A DNA stretch of 28,449 bases from JAQBQQ01 sp964633955 (GTDB taxonomy: Bacteria > Patescibacteriota > Gracilibacteria > Peribacterales > Peribacteraceae). Position 1 is the first letter of the stretch; every line of letters starts with the position of its first letter. The notes below the pieces were generated by a model. That model made no database searches. It saw only the letters and a list, made by a program, of their open reading frames with translations, and was not told where the DNA came from. The position numbers and the translations under genes were made by a program. Shown here piece after piece: positions 15,996 through 23,079 of this stretch. The stretch covers positions 1 to 28,449 of the forward strand of contig CAZWIA010000011.1 in the NCBI GenBank assembly GCA_964633955.1, in the 5' to 3' direction.

Positions 15996-16024
15996 AGTAT
16001 AGGCTGATTCAAGGGGGTCGTAAA
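15996..16024 (-). promoter_or_regulatory. Promoter of mfd
   Basis: Minus strand TTTACG (16024-16019), 17 nt spacer, TATACT (16001-15996). Predicted start near 15989, giving a leader of about 80 nt. Confidence 0.5.
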
Positions 16025-16035
16025 GCCCATAAACC

Positions 16036-18021
16036 TTAATCATAGTCTCTTATGCCTCCCATCACCGCAAACAGTGCCGCCGCTACCTCGCCCCGAGTAA
16101 GCTCCCGTTCCGGCTGCAGGATGTACTCCCGGCAACCCGTAATGTCGCAATCACGGTTGCGGTCAAAGAAGAGGCGATACTTGGCGGCGATGCCGGCATA
16201 GGGAGCGAACCAATCATGAGTCCGAACATCCTTGTAGGAGTGCGGTAGATTGAGGGGAAGATCGAATGTGAGGGCCAGCATCTTGAGGAATTCACCAGTG
16301 TTCACATTATCCACTGGACGGAATGAGCCGTCCGGGTGGCCACCGATCACACCAAGCTCCGCTGCTTTGGTAATGAAGCGGACGTACCACTCGCCCTCCG
16401 GCACATCCCAGAAGCGCCCGTTGTTCGTCCGTTCGCCGATCGTTTTGAATTTCCCCAACATGAGGAACTTAGCTGCCTCGGCCCGGTTCACGAGCCGCCC
16501 TTCCCGGAACGTGCCATCGGGATATCCGCCGATGATCCCGTTCTGGGCCAGGAAGTTCGCCGCTGCTGCGACTGATTCCCTGACATCAATATCCCGGAAC
16601 CAGTGGCGCGATGGTTCCCGTGTATCGATCACCCGAACTTCATCCTCATAGCCCGCAGGCGGGACTCCCGGAGATGTAAACGCCGATATGTACCGAATGG
16701 TCTTCGTGAGCATCGGGCCACAAGACTGATTCTCCGGATACTGGAACGTGCCCGGATAGAGCGGCCCTGGACACACTCGTGCCTGGATGGTGTACGTTCC
16801 GTCTCCACCCGCTCTTTCAAAGACATCCCTCAACCCGCCAGCAATGATCTCCTTCAGTTGCTGCGGCCCCCGGCCTGCCCCACCCACCGCTTCTGTAGGA
16901 TTCGCGCCAGGCTTATCGCCTCGATAGACGAGCGCTTCTAACTCAACAGCCATGGGCGGCATGCTGGAGAGGTAAAAGGTCGTATCGTTGTAGTTATCGT
17001 CCGTTCGGAAGTGGGTAATGGATGGCAGTTCTGCATTGCACGATCCACTGCCGCAGCCATGCGGACATTTCTCAATCACGAACGTCGGCCCTTCCGGAGA
17101 ACATTGGTACTCTTTCACCGAACACCCCCGCCCTTCGCATGATTCTACGTCCTTGGATGGTCCATTGTCAGGGATGAAGTGGCATGTGTCTCCAATCTGG
17201 TAGTCAGTCCCATATCCATACGACTCCATGAAACCCTGGGTGTAGATATTGCCGCGGTCTGTATCGGTGCAGGAGTGCGATTTGCATCGCTCATCGCACG
17301 CACCAAATGGCATACCGTTCTCACCCCCTTCATCACACTCTTCACCTGGATCAACCTGCCCATTACCACAGAAGGCTCGTGAAGAGGCGGAGCTCCCCTG
17401 AGGCAGGCACGCACCGTTGCGACAGCCGTTGGGGCAGGCAACCGGACGGCCTTTGTAGAGGCCCGGCTCTGAACCTGTGCACATGTACTCACTGATGTAG
17501 CAGTTGCTTCCTGAGCAGGCCGATGCTCGAATAAATACACCCTCCTCTTTTTCCACATTACATTCGTCGGATACCGTCGGATTCCACTGCGGTGCGGTCG
17601 TCTTCAGGGTACCCATACGATAGATATCTCCTCCATTGTCGGAATCCGTGCAGCTCACCGATGTCTGTGCGATGCAGGCGCCGTTGCTGCAGCCATTGGG
17701 ACACTTGTATGTCTTCATTTCGGTGTAGCCGTTCGCATTACAGATCCATTCGCCCACAAACGAGCCTGCCGTACAGGCACCCAGATTTGCCTCACTTCCC
17801 CCAACGGGGCAGTAGCAGGTGTCAGCTGAGGGAGGAACGGCACCCCTGGCGGCTCCCCCCTTCACGGAATAATTGAGACCTCCGTCAGAATCGATACAGC
17901 TATCTTGAGCTAGTGCTGCTCCAGCATATGGACCAAAGATTAGGTTTTGAGAAATATGTATACCTTCCAATGCAGCTACTGCCATCAATACGGATAGCCA
18001 GATCTTCACAGAGGCTCGCAT
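16036..18021 (-). CDS. Secreted cysteine-rich surface protein with C-terminal SLH domains
   Basis: 661 residues. An N-terminal hydrophobic segment ending in AGAALAQ is probably a signal peptide. Three cysteine-rich units follow, at about residues 41-118, 121-210 and 247-330. Each starts C-x-D-S/T-D and ends in C-P-x-GC-x-x-G-x-C. Between the second and third is CGNGQVDPGEECDEGG, the motif of a small Cys-rich repeat common in extracellular proteins. A beta-rich stretch follows, then three SLH-like segments (about 473-525, 541-590, 598-655) including NGIIGGYPDGTF, GVIGGHPDGSF and a final LTRGEVAAALF. SLH domains normally bind secondary cell-wall polymer, so this is probably an S-layer or wall-attached protein. 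Its G+C is visibly lower than that of mfd. No Shine-Dalgarno. Confidence 0.88.
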   Translation of the reverse strand: MRASVKIWLSVLMAVAALEGIHISQNLIFGPYAGAALAQDSCIDSDGGLNYSVKGGAARGAVPPSADTCYCPVGGSEANLGACTAGSFVGEWICNANGYTEMKTYKCPNGCSNGACIAQTSVSCTDSDNGGDIYRMGTLKTTAPQWNPTVSDECNVEKEEGVFIRASACSGSNCYISEYMCTGSEPGLYKGRPVACPNGCRNGACLPQGSSASSRAFCGNGQVDPGEECDEGGENGMPFGACDERCKSHSCTDTDRGNIYTQGFMESYGYGTDYQIGDTCHFIPDNGPSKDVESCEGRGCSVKEYQCSPEGPTFVIEKCPHGCGSGSCNAELPSITHFRTDDNYNDTTFYLSSMPPMAVELEALVYRGDKPGANPTEAVGGAGRGPQQLKEIIAGGLRDVFERAGGDGTYTIQARVCPGPLYPGTFQYPENQSCGPMLTKTIRYISAFTSPGVPPAGYEDEVRVIDTREPSRHWFRDIDVRESVAAAANFLAQNGIIGGYPDGTFREGRLVNRAEAAKFLMLGKFKTIGERTNNGRFWDVPEGEWYVRFITKAAELGVIGGHPDGSFRPVDNVNTGEFLKMLALTFDLPLNLPHSYKDVRTHDWFAPYAGIAAKYRLFFDRNRDCDITGCREYILQPERELTRGEVAAALFAVMGGIRDYD

Positions 18022-18120
18022 GAAGGAATGTGGGGAGGATATTTACTACTCTACACCTCTCAATCAACAACAGAAACAGCGGATGCTTCACTGTTATCTA
18101 GTCATCACAATAACTTTGTT

Positions 18121-18159
18121 CCCTCATCCCTTCATCCCCATCCCTTACCCCTCACTCTC
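18121..18159 (-). repeat. Purine-rich low-complexity tract
   Basis: On the minus strand, degenerate GGGATGA/GGGGTAA units without open reading frame, between the duplicated dnaN tail and the SLH protein gene. Confidence 0.4.
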
Positions 18160-18208
18160 ACTCCTCCGTCATCCGGAGCAGCATGATCAGGTGCGGGAAC
18201 TCCGGCTC
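18160..18208 (-). pseudogene. Duplicated 3' end of dnaN (remnant)
   Basis: 49 nt aligning without gaps to the true dnaN end at 18814-18862 with 43 matches. In frame it reads EPEFPHLIMLLRMTEE and a TGA stop, against EPEFLHLIMPLRMTEE and TAA in dnaN. It starts immediately after the RelE stop codon. With the true dnaN end it forms a direct repeat bracketing the toxin-antitoxin pair. Confidence 0.85.
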
Positions 18209-18463
18209 TCATGACTGATACACATCCCTCCTGTGTCCAACTTTCACCACCGTCACTGTAATACGCTCGTGATCAACTGAATAAATAATGCGGTACGGCC
18301 ATACACGAACTGAACGGAAGCCCAAATAGTTTCCACTTAAAGCTTTTCCAGCAAGAGGATTGTCTTTCAGGACATGTACCGCTGCCAGAACACGGTCCTG
18401 ATCCTTTACTGAAAGGGCATCGATCTGTTTTTGCGCCTTTCGCTTAATCTCCAATTGGTACAT
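18209..18463 (-). CDS. relE: RelE/ParE-superfamily toxin
   Basis: 84 residues. Toxins of this family are typically ribosome-dependent mRNA endonucleases held inactive by the antitoxin. The sequence shows the RelE pattern: YQLEIKRKAQKQIDAL at the N-terminus, a central L-x-GNYLGFRSVRV-x-PYRIIYSVD strand pair, and a C-terminal VVKVGHRRDVYQ with the basic and tyrosine residues usual at the active site. It begins 2 nt after the antitoxin stop, so the pair is co-transcribed. The stop codon abuts the duplicated dnaN tail. AT-rich relative to dnaN, which suggests acquisition. Target specificity cannot be told from sequence. Confidence 0.9.
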   Translation of the reverse strand: MYQLEIKRKAQKQIDALSVKDQDRVLAAVHVLKDNPLAGKALSGNYLGFRSVRVWPYRIIYSVDHERITVTVVKVGHRRDVYQS

Positions 18464-18465
18464 GC

Positions 18466-18747
18466 CTACCGTCGCAGACTCTTCATCACCTCCTCCAAAC
18501 TCACTGTATCATCATGGATTTTTCCTTCCCTTAACTCCTTTGCGGCTTCATCCATATCGGCTCGGAACTCAGGATCTGCCATGATCTCCATCGTCTCTTT
18601 CCAGGACTCATACTCCTCAAAGGACATCACCACCACCTTGGGCACACCCTCATGTGTGACAGCAACCGCAAATCCTGGGTGCTCAGCCTCATCAATCACT
18701 CCGTAGAAATTCTTCCTAGCCTCTGTTGCAGTAATGAATCGATTCAT
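18466..18747 (-). CDS. Phd/YefM-family antitoxin
   Basis: 93 residues. The N-terminal DNA-binding and dimerisation part matches Phd/YefM: TATEARKNFYGVIDEAEHPG, then VAVTHEGVPKVVVMSFEEYESW. The acidic C-terminal region (residues 55-93) would wrap around and neutralise the RelE toxin encoded 2 nt downstream. A TATAAT box ends exactly 6 nt before the ATG, and GTAC-centred repeats flank that box, as expected for an autorepressed operon. The pair lies directly behind dnaN in the same orientation. Confidence 0.9.
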   Translation of the reverse strand: MNRFITATEARKNFYGVIDEAEHPGFAVAVTHEGVPKVVVMSFEEYESWKETMEIMADPEFRADMDEAAKELREGKIHDDTVSLEEVMKSLRR

Positions 18748-18782
18748 ACGTACATTATAACGTACGTTGTAATTAAAAGCAA
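18748..18782 (-). promoter_or_regulatory. Promoter and operator of the toxin-antitoxin operon, leaderless layout
   Basis: Minus strand TTGCTT (18782-18777), 17 nt, TATAAT (18759-18754), 6 nt, ATG. The -10 is flanked by ACGTAC (18748-18753) and the palindrome ACGTACGT (18760-18767). YefM-type antitoxins are known to bind GTAC-cored palindromes, so these are the likely autorepression sites. Confidence 0.7.
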
Positions 18783-18811
18783 GAAAAATCGGATGTATAC
18801 TTACATATCCA

Positions 18812-19447
18812 TTACTCCTCCGTCATCCGGAGGGGCATGATGAGGTGCAGGAACTCTGGTTCATTGGCGATCTCAAAGACCGCCGGGCGCTGGCTGTCTG
18901 TGACCTGCATGGTCACCACGTCTGAATCGATGTGACCAAGGAAGTCCAGCAGGTAACTGGAGGACAGGGCGATCTTATTCTCCTCGCCGGTCAGCTCCGC
19001 CATGAGGACGGTCTCATCCCGCCCGGCCGGCGTCTGCGGCGTGATGATAGTGGTCTGCTCGCGGTTACAGGCAAAGGTCAGCTTGTTATTCACCTCCTTG
19101 GCAAAGTAGTGCATGCGCCGGACGGCGGGGAGCAGGTCTTTCACCGTGAGCGCCACCCGCGTGCGCGGCTCGCGCGGGATGATCTGCTGGTAGTCCGGGA
19201 ACTTGCCCTCAATGAGGCGGGAGAGGATCCGCGTCCGGCCAACGGTGAACTCCACCTGCTGCTTGCTGAGGGCCACGCTCACGCCTGGGAGCGGCGCATC
19301 CGGCTTGTCCGCCTGCGCATCCCGCTTCTCCTTCTCTCTGGCTCCCAGGGTGGCGCGCACTTCCTCCAGCACTTTGGCCGGGATGATGCACGTGAGATCG
19401 GACACGCCCGTAACGGGGATCCGGTACTCAGACAGGCGGTAGCTGTC
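18812..19447 (-). CDS. dnaN: DNA polymerase III beta subunit (sliding clamp), C-terminal part
   Basis: Ring clamp that tethers the replicative polymerase to DNA. 211 residues are present; the 5' part is lost in the assembly gap. The visible part starts in DSYRLSE, equivalent to the conserved TDGHRLA of domain 2, and continues with FTVGRTRILSRLIEGKFPDYQQIIP, typical of domains 2-3. It ends EFLHLIMPLRM, the usual clamp C-terminus where client proteins bind. A charged insertion (about 18 residues, GAREKEKRDAQADKPD) is unusual. By comparison with the normal clamp length of about 370 residues, some 150-175 residues are missing, more than the 100-N placeholder can hold. The 3' end is duplicated at 18160-18208. 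Confidence 0.95.
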   Translation of the reverse strand, partial: DSYRLSEYRIPVTGVSDLTCIIPAKVLEEVRATLGAREKEKRDAQADKPDAPLPGVSVALSKQQVEFTVGRTRILSRLIEGKFPDYQQIIPREPRTRVALTVKDLLPAVRRMHYFAKEVNNKLTFACNREQTTIITPQTPAGRDETVLMAELTGEENKIALSSSYLLDFLGHIDSDVVTMQVTDSQRPAVFEIANEPEFLHLIMPLRMTEE

Positions 19448-19547
19448 NNNNNNNNNNNNNNNNNNNNNNNNNNNNNNNNNNNNNNNNNNNNNNNNNNNNN
19501 NNNNNNNNNNNNNNNNNNNNNNNNNNNNNNNNNNNNNNNNNNNNNNN
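19448..19547. other. Assembly gap (100 N)
   Basis: Exactly 100 N, the conventional length for a gap of unknown size. At least 450 nt of dnaN are missing here. Confidence 0.99.
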
Positions 19548-19632
19548 TTTCCACAAATCAGAATGGAGAATCACCATAGGTCGAATTCGTGGATATTCAT
19601 CAGCTTGCTGCACTGTAGCCCTCAATATTCTC
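19548..19632. other. AT-rich flank of the gap with DnaA-box-like words
   Basis: 85 nt, visibly AT-richer than nearby genes. It contains TTTCCACAA at the gap edge (plus strand) and ATATCCACG on the minus strand, both near the DnaA box TTATCCACA. No dnaN-like reading frame is present on this side. Confidence 0.3.
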
Positions 19633-20463
19633 CTAGAACTCCAGTTCAATCGTCCCCTCCTCCATGGTCGACCGGACCGGGATTCCCAGGCTCTTCAGCC
19701 GCGCCAAGATGCTTGGGTGAGGGTGGCCGTACGCGTTGTCCTTCCCGGCGGAGACAATGGCGAGCATCGGTTGGACGGCGAGCAGGAAGCTGGTCGCGGT
19801 ACTTGTCCGGCTGCCGTGGTGGCCCAGTTTCAGGACGGTGGACCGGACTGGCGCGCCGGAGGCGAGGATCTGCGTCTCCGTCCACTCGTCGGCGTCTCCG
19901 GTCAGCATGACCGCGTGCGGACCGTAGAGGATCCGCAGGACGATGGACGACCGGTTGGTCTCCATGCCCGGATCCATCGTGGCGGCATCGGGCCACAGGA
20001 CATCGATCAGCACGCCGTCCCCCAGGTCAATATCCTCCTGCGGGTTTGGCACGATGAGCGGGTTGTTCTGTTCGTCCAGGACATCGATCAGCTCCGCGTA
20101 GCGCGGGAGGGCGCGCTCCACGCCCGTGAGCATCACCCGGTCGATGTGGTGGCGCCGCACCGCTTCCGGCAGCCCGGCCACGTGGTCTTTGTCCGGGTGC
20201 GTGAGGACCAGGAGATCAATCCTGCGCCGGAAGTAGGAGAGGTGCTTCCCTAGCTCTTCCAGCACTGTGAGGTCTGGCCCGCCATCGATCAGGATGTGCC
20301 TCCCCCGCGGCGTGCGGAGGAGGATCGCATCACCCTGACCGATGTTGAGGACGTAGAGGTGGAGCTTCCCGTCCGCCAGGCGCCGGGATTCGCGCAGCAG
20401 GCCCAGCATGAGGACCAGGAGGCCTGTCAGGATGAAGAGCTGCGTTCGGCGATCGAGCTTCAC
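19633..20463 (-). CDS. ComEC/Rec2-type metallo-beta-lactamase-fold hydrolase, membrane-anchored
   Basis: 276 residues. A short basic tail and one membrane helix (about 8-23) precede a metallo-beta-lactamase domain of the ComEC C-terminal type: LHLYVLNIGQGDAILLRTP, ILIDGGPD, and the metal site LTHPDKDHVAGL (about 87-98). VMLTGDAD and LKLGHHGSRTS follow. In ComEC this domain accompanies a competence channel and may process DNA entering the cell. Here the channel part is absent, so the enzyme stands alone and would face outside; the substrate is unknown. It starts with GTG at 20463, 6 nt after a TAGGCT hexamer. Confidence 0.88.
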   Translation of the reverse strand: MKLDRRTQLFILTGLLVLMLGLLRESRRLADGKLHLYVLNIGQGDAILLRTPRGRHILIDGGPDLTVLEELGKHLSYFRRRIDLLVLTHPDKDHVAGLPEAVRRHHIDRVMLTGVERALPRYAELIDVLDEQNNPLIVPNPQEDIDLGDGVLIDVLWPDAATMDPGMETNRSSIVLRILYGPHAVMLTGDADEWTETQILASGAPVRSTVLKLGHHGSRTSTATSFLLAVQPMLAIVSAGKDNAYGHPHPSILARLKSLGIPVRSTMEEGTIELEF

Positions 20464-20469
20464 CTGATC

Positions 20470-20475
20470 AGCCTA
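20470..20475 (-). promoter_or_regulatory. Possible -10 box of the ComEC-like gene, leaderless layout
   Basis: TAGGCT on the minus strand, exactly 6 nt before the GTG at 20463. It fits TANNNT only; no -35 is seen. Confidence 0.35.
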
Positions 20476-20556
20476 CGGCGCATCAACCGGCTAGGCACCG
20501 GTCCGGGGGCACGATGAATCAGGTGAACGGGGCGTTCGCCGCTAGCACTCGACCTA

Positions 20557-21438
20557 TTAGGCGTTCCGCGCGCTCGCAGAACGCCGCGCCCGATGGGCAC
20601 CCACGCCCATGCCGGCCAGGAGGAGCGGCAGGAGGGCGGCCACGCCGGAGTCCGTGAGCGGCGGCGTTTCCGGCTGCGGCTGCCAGCCGGGCACGCTGCT
20701 GGGCGCGGAGGAGCTGGAGGTTCCCGGGAACGGCACGCCCGGCTCCGTCACCACGCCGCCCAGGACGGTGAGGGAGGACGTGAGCGGATTCAGCGGCAGG
20801 CCGGGAGTGCCCTGCGCGTCCCGGCCACGGATGACCGGTTGCGCGGTGACCACGTACGGCCGGCCCGGGACCTGGGGCCGGGTGACGAGCAGTGCCGTCT
20901 CTCCATCCGTCACAATCCGTTTCAGTGGCAGCGTCTCTCCGGAGCCCCATGTGACCGTGAATGCCTCTGCCGCCTGTTCCCGGGGGACAGCCACCGGCAC
21001 GTTGAACGTCAGCAGAATGCCGGTTGAGGAGACCGCGCTGGCGCTTACCATCTCCAGTTGGGTTGGTAGAGGCTGGCCATCCAGCATGACGGTCGCCTCT
21101 TCCAGGAACGCGCTCTCCGCCCCCGCGCTATCCACGGCCACGATGGAGACGTAGAGCGTCCCGGTCTCCGCCGGCAGCTCCGTGAGGACGTGTTCGGTCC
21201 GGCCGGCAGCCACGCTCTCCACGTCATCGTAGCTGCCGGAGCTTCCCAGGATGGACTCACGGCTGACGTAGACGTCGTAGCGGACGGTATCCTCCCCGGC
21301 CGCTTGCCACGTGACCCGCACGGCGCCGTTCTGGCGCATGGCCGTGATGCCGGTCACCGGGGCGGGCAACGCCGCCGCGGCCGCCAGGGGCACGGCCCAG
21401 GCGATGAGGACGGCTACGGCTGCAACGTGAACGCGCAC
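20557..21438 (-). CDS. Exported fibronectin type III domain protein with C-terminal anchor
   Basis: 293 residues from the GTG at 21438. It has a signal peptide (MRVHVAAVAVLIAWAVPLAAAAA). A fibronectin type III domain follows (about 27-115: APVTGITAMRQNGAVRVTWQ ... YDVYVSRES ... LYVSIVAVDSAG), then a second beta-rich domain (about 120-220) and a Ser/Pro-rich linker. The tail TDSG-VAALLPLLLAGMGVG-AHRARRSA has a short polar motif, a hydrophobic helix and a basic end, the architecture of a surface-sorting signal or simple membrane anchor. Frames open to 21684, but the signal peptide and an extended -10 (TGC-TATAAT) inside the upstream part set the start at 21438. The domain suggests adhesion or surface structure. 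Confidence 0.75.
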   Translation of the reverse strand: MRVHVAAVAVLIAWAVPLAAAAALPAPVTGITAMRQNGAVRVTWQAAGEDTVRYDVYVSRESILGSSGSYDDVESVAAGRTEHVLTELPAETGTLYVSIVAVDSAGAESAFLEEATVMLDGQPLPTQLEMVSASAVSSTGILLTFNVPVAVPREQAAEAFTVTWGSGETLPLKRIVTDGETALLVTRPQVPGRPYVVTAQPVIRGRDAQGTPGLPLNPLTSSLTVLGGVVTEPGVPFPGTSSSSAPSSVPGWQPQPETPPLTDSGVAALLPLLLAGMGVGAHRARRSASARNA

Positions 21439-21462
21439 GGGTGTTGGTGTGAGAATCGTGTC

Positions 21463-21471
21463 ATTATAGCA
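21463..21471 (-). promoter_or_regulatory. Extended -10 promoter of the fn3 gene
   Basis: Minus strand TGC-TATAAT, 24 nt before the GTG at 21438, giving a leader of about 17 nt. The codon 6 nt after the box is ATT, not a usual start. Confidence 0.55.
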
Positions 21472-21509
21472 GAAAACAGGCGGTGATGACAGGTGAAGAT
21501 ATGAAGGGG

Positions 21510-22988
21510 TTAAGAGGTTGCCACCTCGCTTTGGTTGATCAGCTGCGGAATTCTCAAGATGCGCGTGAGTACCAGGATGATCGCGCCCGCCGCGGCCAGC
21601 CCCCCGATCGTCCGGAGGTCGGACGTCAGATATGGCCCGATCAAGGCCAGGAACCCGCCTAGACCCAAGGAGAAGATCAGCCACCTGCTAAGCGCCATCC
21701 GGTCGATCCTGGCCGGCAGGACGCGCTGCGCTTGCGGTAGAAGGAGCAGTGTGAGGATCACGTGGACGATCACGGAGGTGTAGCTGGCACCCATGAACCC
21801 GCGCGGCGGGATGAGCCAGCGGTTCAAGACGACCGAGAGAACTGCGCCGGTGGCGAGCGTGGCGAGCAGTCGGCGCCAGGCGTGGCGGGTCAGCAGCACG
21901 TAGAACGCGTACGTGAGGAAGCCATTGAGGAACATCGGCAGCGCGGTGAGCCGGAGGACCGTATCCGAACCGGGACTCGTTGCGGTTGAGAGGTAACGAT
22001 CGGTAGTCAGTAGCGAAACGAGCGGCCGCGCCCAGAGGAGGGAAAAGAGCAGCGTGCAGGATCCCAAGAAGAGGAGGATCAGGAGCGTCTTTCCCAGGAG
22101 CCCGCGCGTGTCCTCCCCGCGCTCGCTCCGTCCGCTCAGGATGGGCAAAACGGAGTTCAGGAGGAACGTGGGAATGATGTACGCCATGTCCGCCATCCGC
22201 TGCACCGCGCCGTAGTACGCGTTCTGGATATCATAATCCGGCCGCAGCGCGGCGATCAGGGAGACATCGGTCTGCCGGTAGACCGCCGTTGCCAGGAACG
22301 CCAGGCCGTAGGGCAGCGCCGACCGGAAGAGCGCGGATACCTCCGCGCGATCGATCCGCAGTGTGAACGGCAACGTACGGACGGCGAGCGCGAGCGAGAC
22401 GAGGAAGAGGAGCAGCGATCCCAGTCCGCCGTAGAGGAGGAACAGCTGGTAGAAGCGGATGTTAGTTGACCGGTCCAGCCCCACGAGGAGGACCGTGCCC
22501 ACGATCAATGCGGTGGTCAGCACGCGCTGGGAGACTTCCGCCACGAACACGGCCTTCATCTTGTACGTCACCTGGAACACGGTCCTGAGCATGCCGGCCA
22601 GCAGCGTGAAGCACGGCACCAGGGCGGCGATGGTGATGCCGACCGGGAGCGGCGTGCCGCGCCAGGCGGGATTTGACCATGCGATCGTCAGGGCGATGCC
22701 CAGGGAAACCGCCAGGATGATCGATCGAAGAATGAACATGGATCCCAGGACGTTCCCTTTCTCCCTTTCAGTCGCCCTGCTCACTTCTTTCACGGCGACC
22801 GCGTACAGGCCAAAGTCCGCCAGGATGCCAAAGATCTGCAGGTACCCGTACGCGGAGTTATAGTTCCCCACCAGGTCCGGGCTGAGCCCCATGTACACGA
22901 ACCGCGTGGTGACGATGCTGAGGGCCGCCATGGCGGCCTGGCTCCCGATCTGCCAGAGCGTTGCGCGGGCGATCTGCTTGGTGGACAC
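21510..22988 (-). CDS. Polysaccharide/lipid-linked oligosaccharide flippase (Wzx/MurJ-like MOP superfamily)
   Basis: 492 residues with about 12-14 hydrophobic helices across the length. The N-terminus ATLWQIGSQAAMAALSIVTTRFVYMGLSPDLVGNYNSAYG resembles the Wzx-type polysaccharide transporter family, including an early tryptophan-containing helix and a GxYN/GxYG region. Such proteins flip lipid-linked sugars across the membrane for surface polysaccharide. No glycosyltransferases are adjacent, so the substrate cannot be inferred. It starts with GTG at 22988, exactly 6 nt after TATACT. An 11-bp direct repeat (TATGAAGGGGT) flanks the gene at 21500-21510 and 23017-23027. Confidence 0.85.
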   Translation of the reverse strand: MSTKQIARATLWQIGSQAAMAALSIVTTRFVYMGLSPDLVGNYNSAYGYLQIFGILADFGLYAVAVKEVSRATEREKGNVLGSMFILRSIILAVSLGIALTIAWSNPAWRGTPLPVGITIAALVPCFTLLAGMLRTVFQVTYKMKAVFVAEVSQRVLTTALIVGTVLLVGLDRSTNIRFYQLFLLYGGLGSLLLFLVSLALAVRTLPFTLRIDRAEVSALFRSALPYGLAFLATAVYRQTDVSLIAALRPDYDIQNAYYGAVQRMADMAYIIPTFLLNSVLPILSGRSERGEDTRGLLGKTLLILLFLGSCTLLFSLLWARPLVSLLTTDRYLSTATSPGSDTVLRLTALPMFLNGFLTYAFYVLLTRHAWRRLLATLATGAVLSVVLNRWLIPPRGFMGASYTSVIVHVILTLLLLPQAQRVLPARIDRMALSRWLIFSLGLGGFLALIGPYLTSDLRTIGGLAAAGAIILVLTRILRIPQLINQSEVATS

Positions 22989-22994
22989 GGGGGG

Positions 22995-23000
22995 AGTATA
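22995..23000 (-). promoter_or_regulatory. -10 box of the flippase gene, leaderless layout
   Basis: TATACT on the minus strand, then six C, then the GTG at 22988. No good -35 at 16-18 nt. Confidence 0.55.
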
Positions 23001-23067
23001 GGGAGGAAGGGGAAAGTATGAAGGGGTAGGGGCCGCGGAATCGGTTCTGCGTCCGTCTCTTCTTGGC

Positions 23068-23073
23068 TACCAT
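23068..23073 (+). promoter_or_regulatory. Possible -10 box of the C39-like gene, leaderless layout
   Basis: TACCAT, exactly 6 nt before the GTG at 23080. No convincing -35. Confidence 0.35.
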
Positions 23074-23079
23074 GCCTTT

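Noticed and set aside
19555..19600. Possible dnaN start on the far side of the gap
   Set aside because: The short minus-strand frames (for example MVILHSDLWK) do not resemble a clamp N-terminus.
21439..21684. Upstream start for the fn3 protein
   Set aside because: The extension lacks a signal peptide and contains the TATAAT promoter; the signal peptide begins at 21438.
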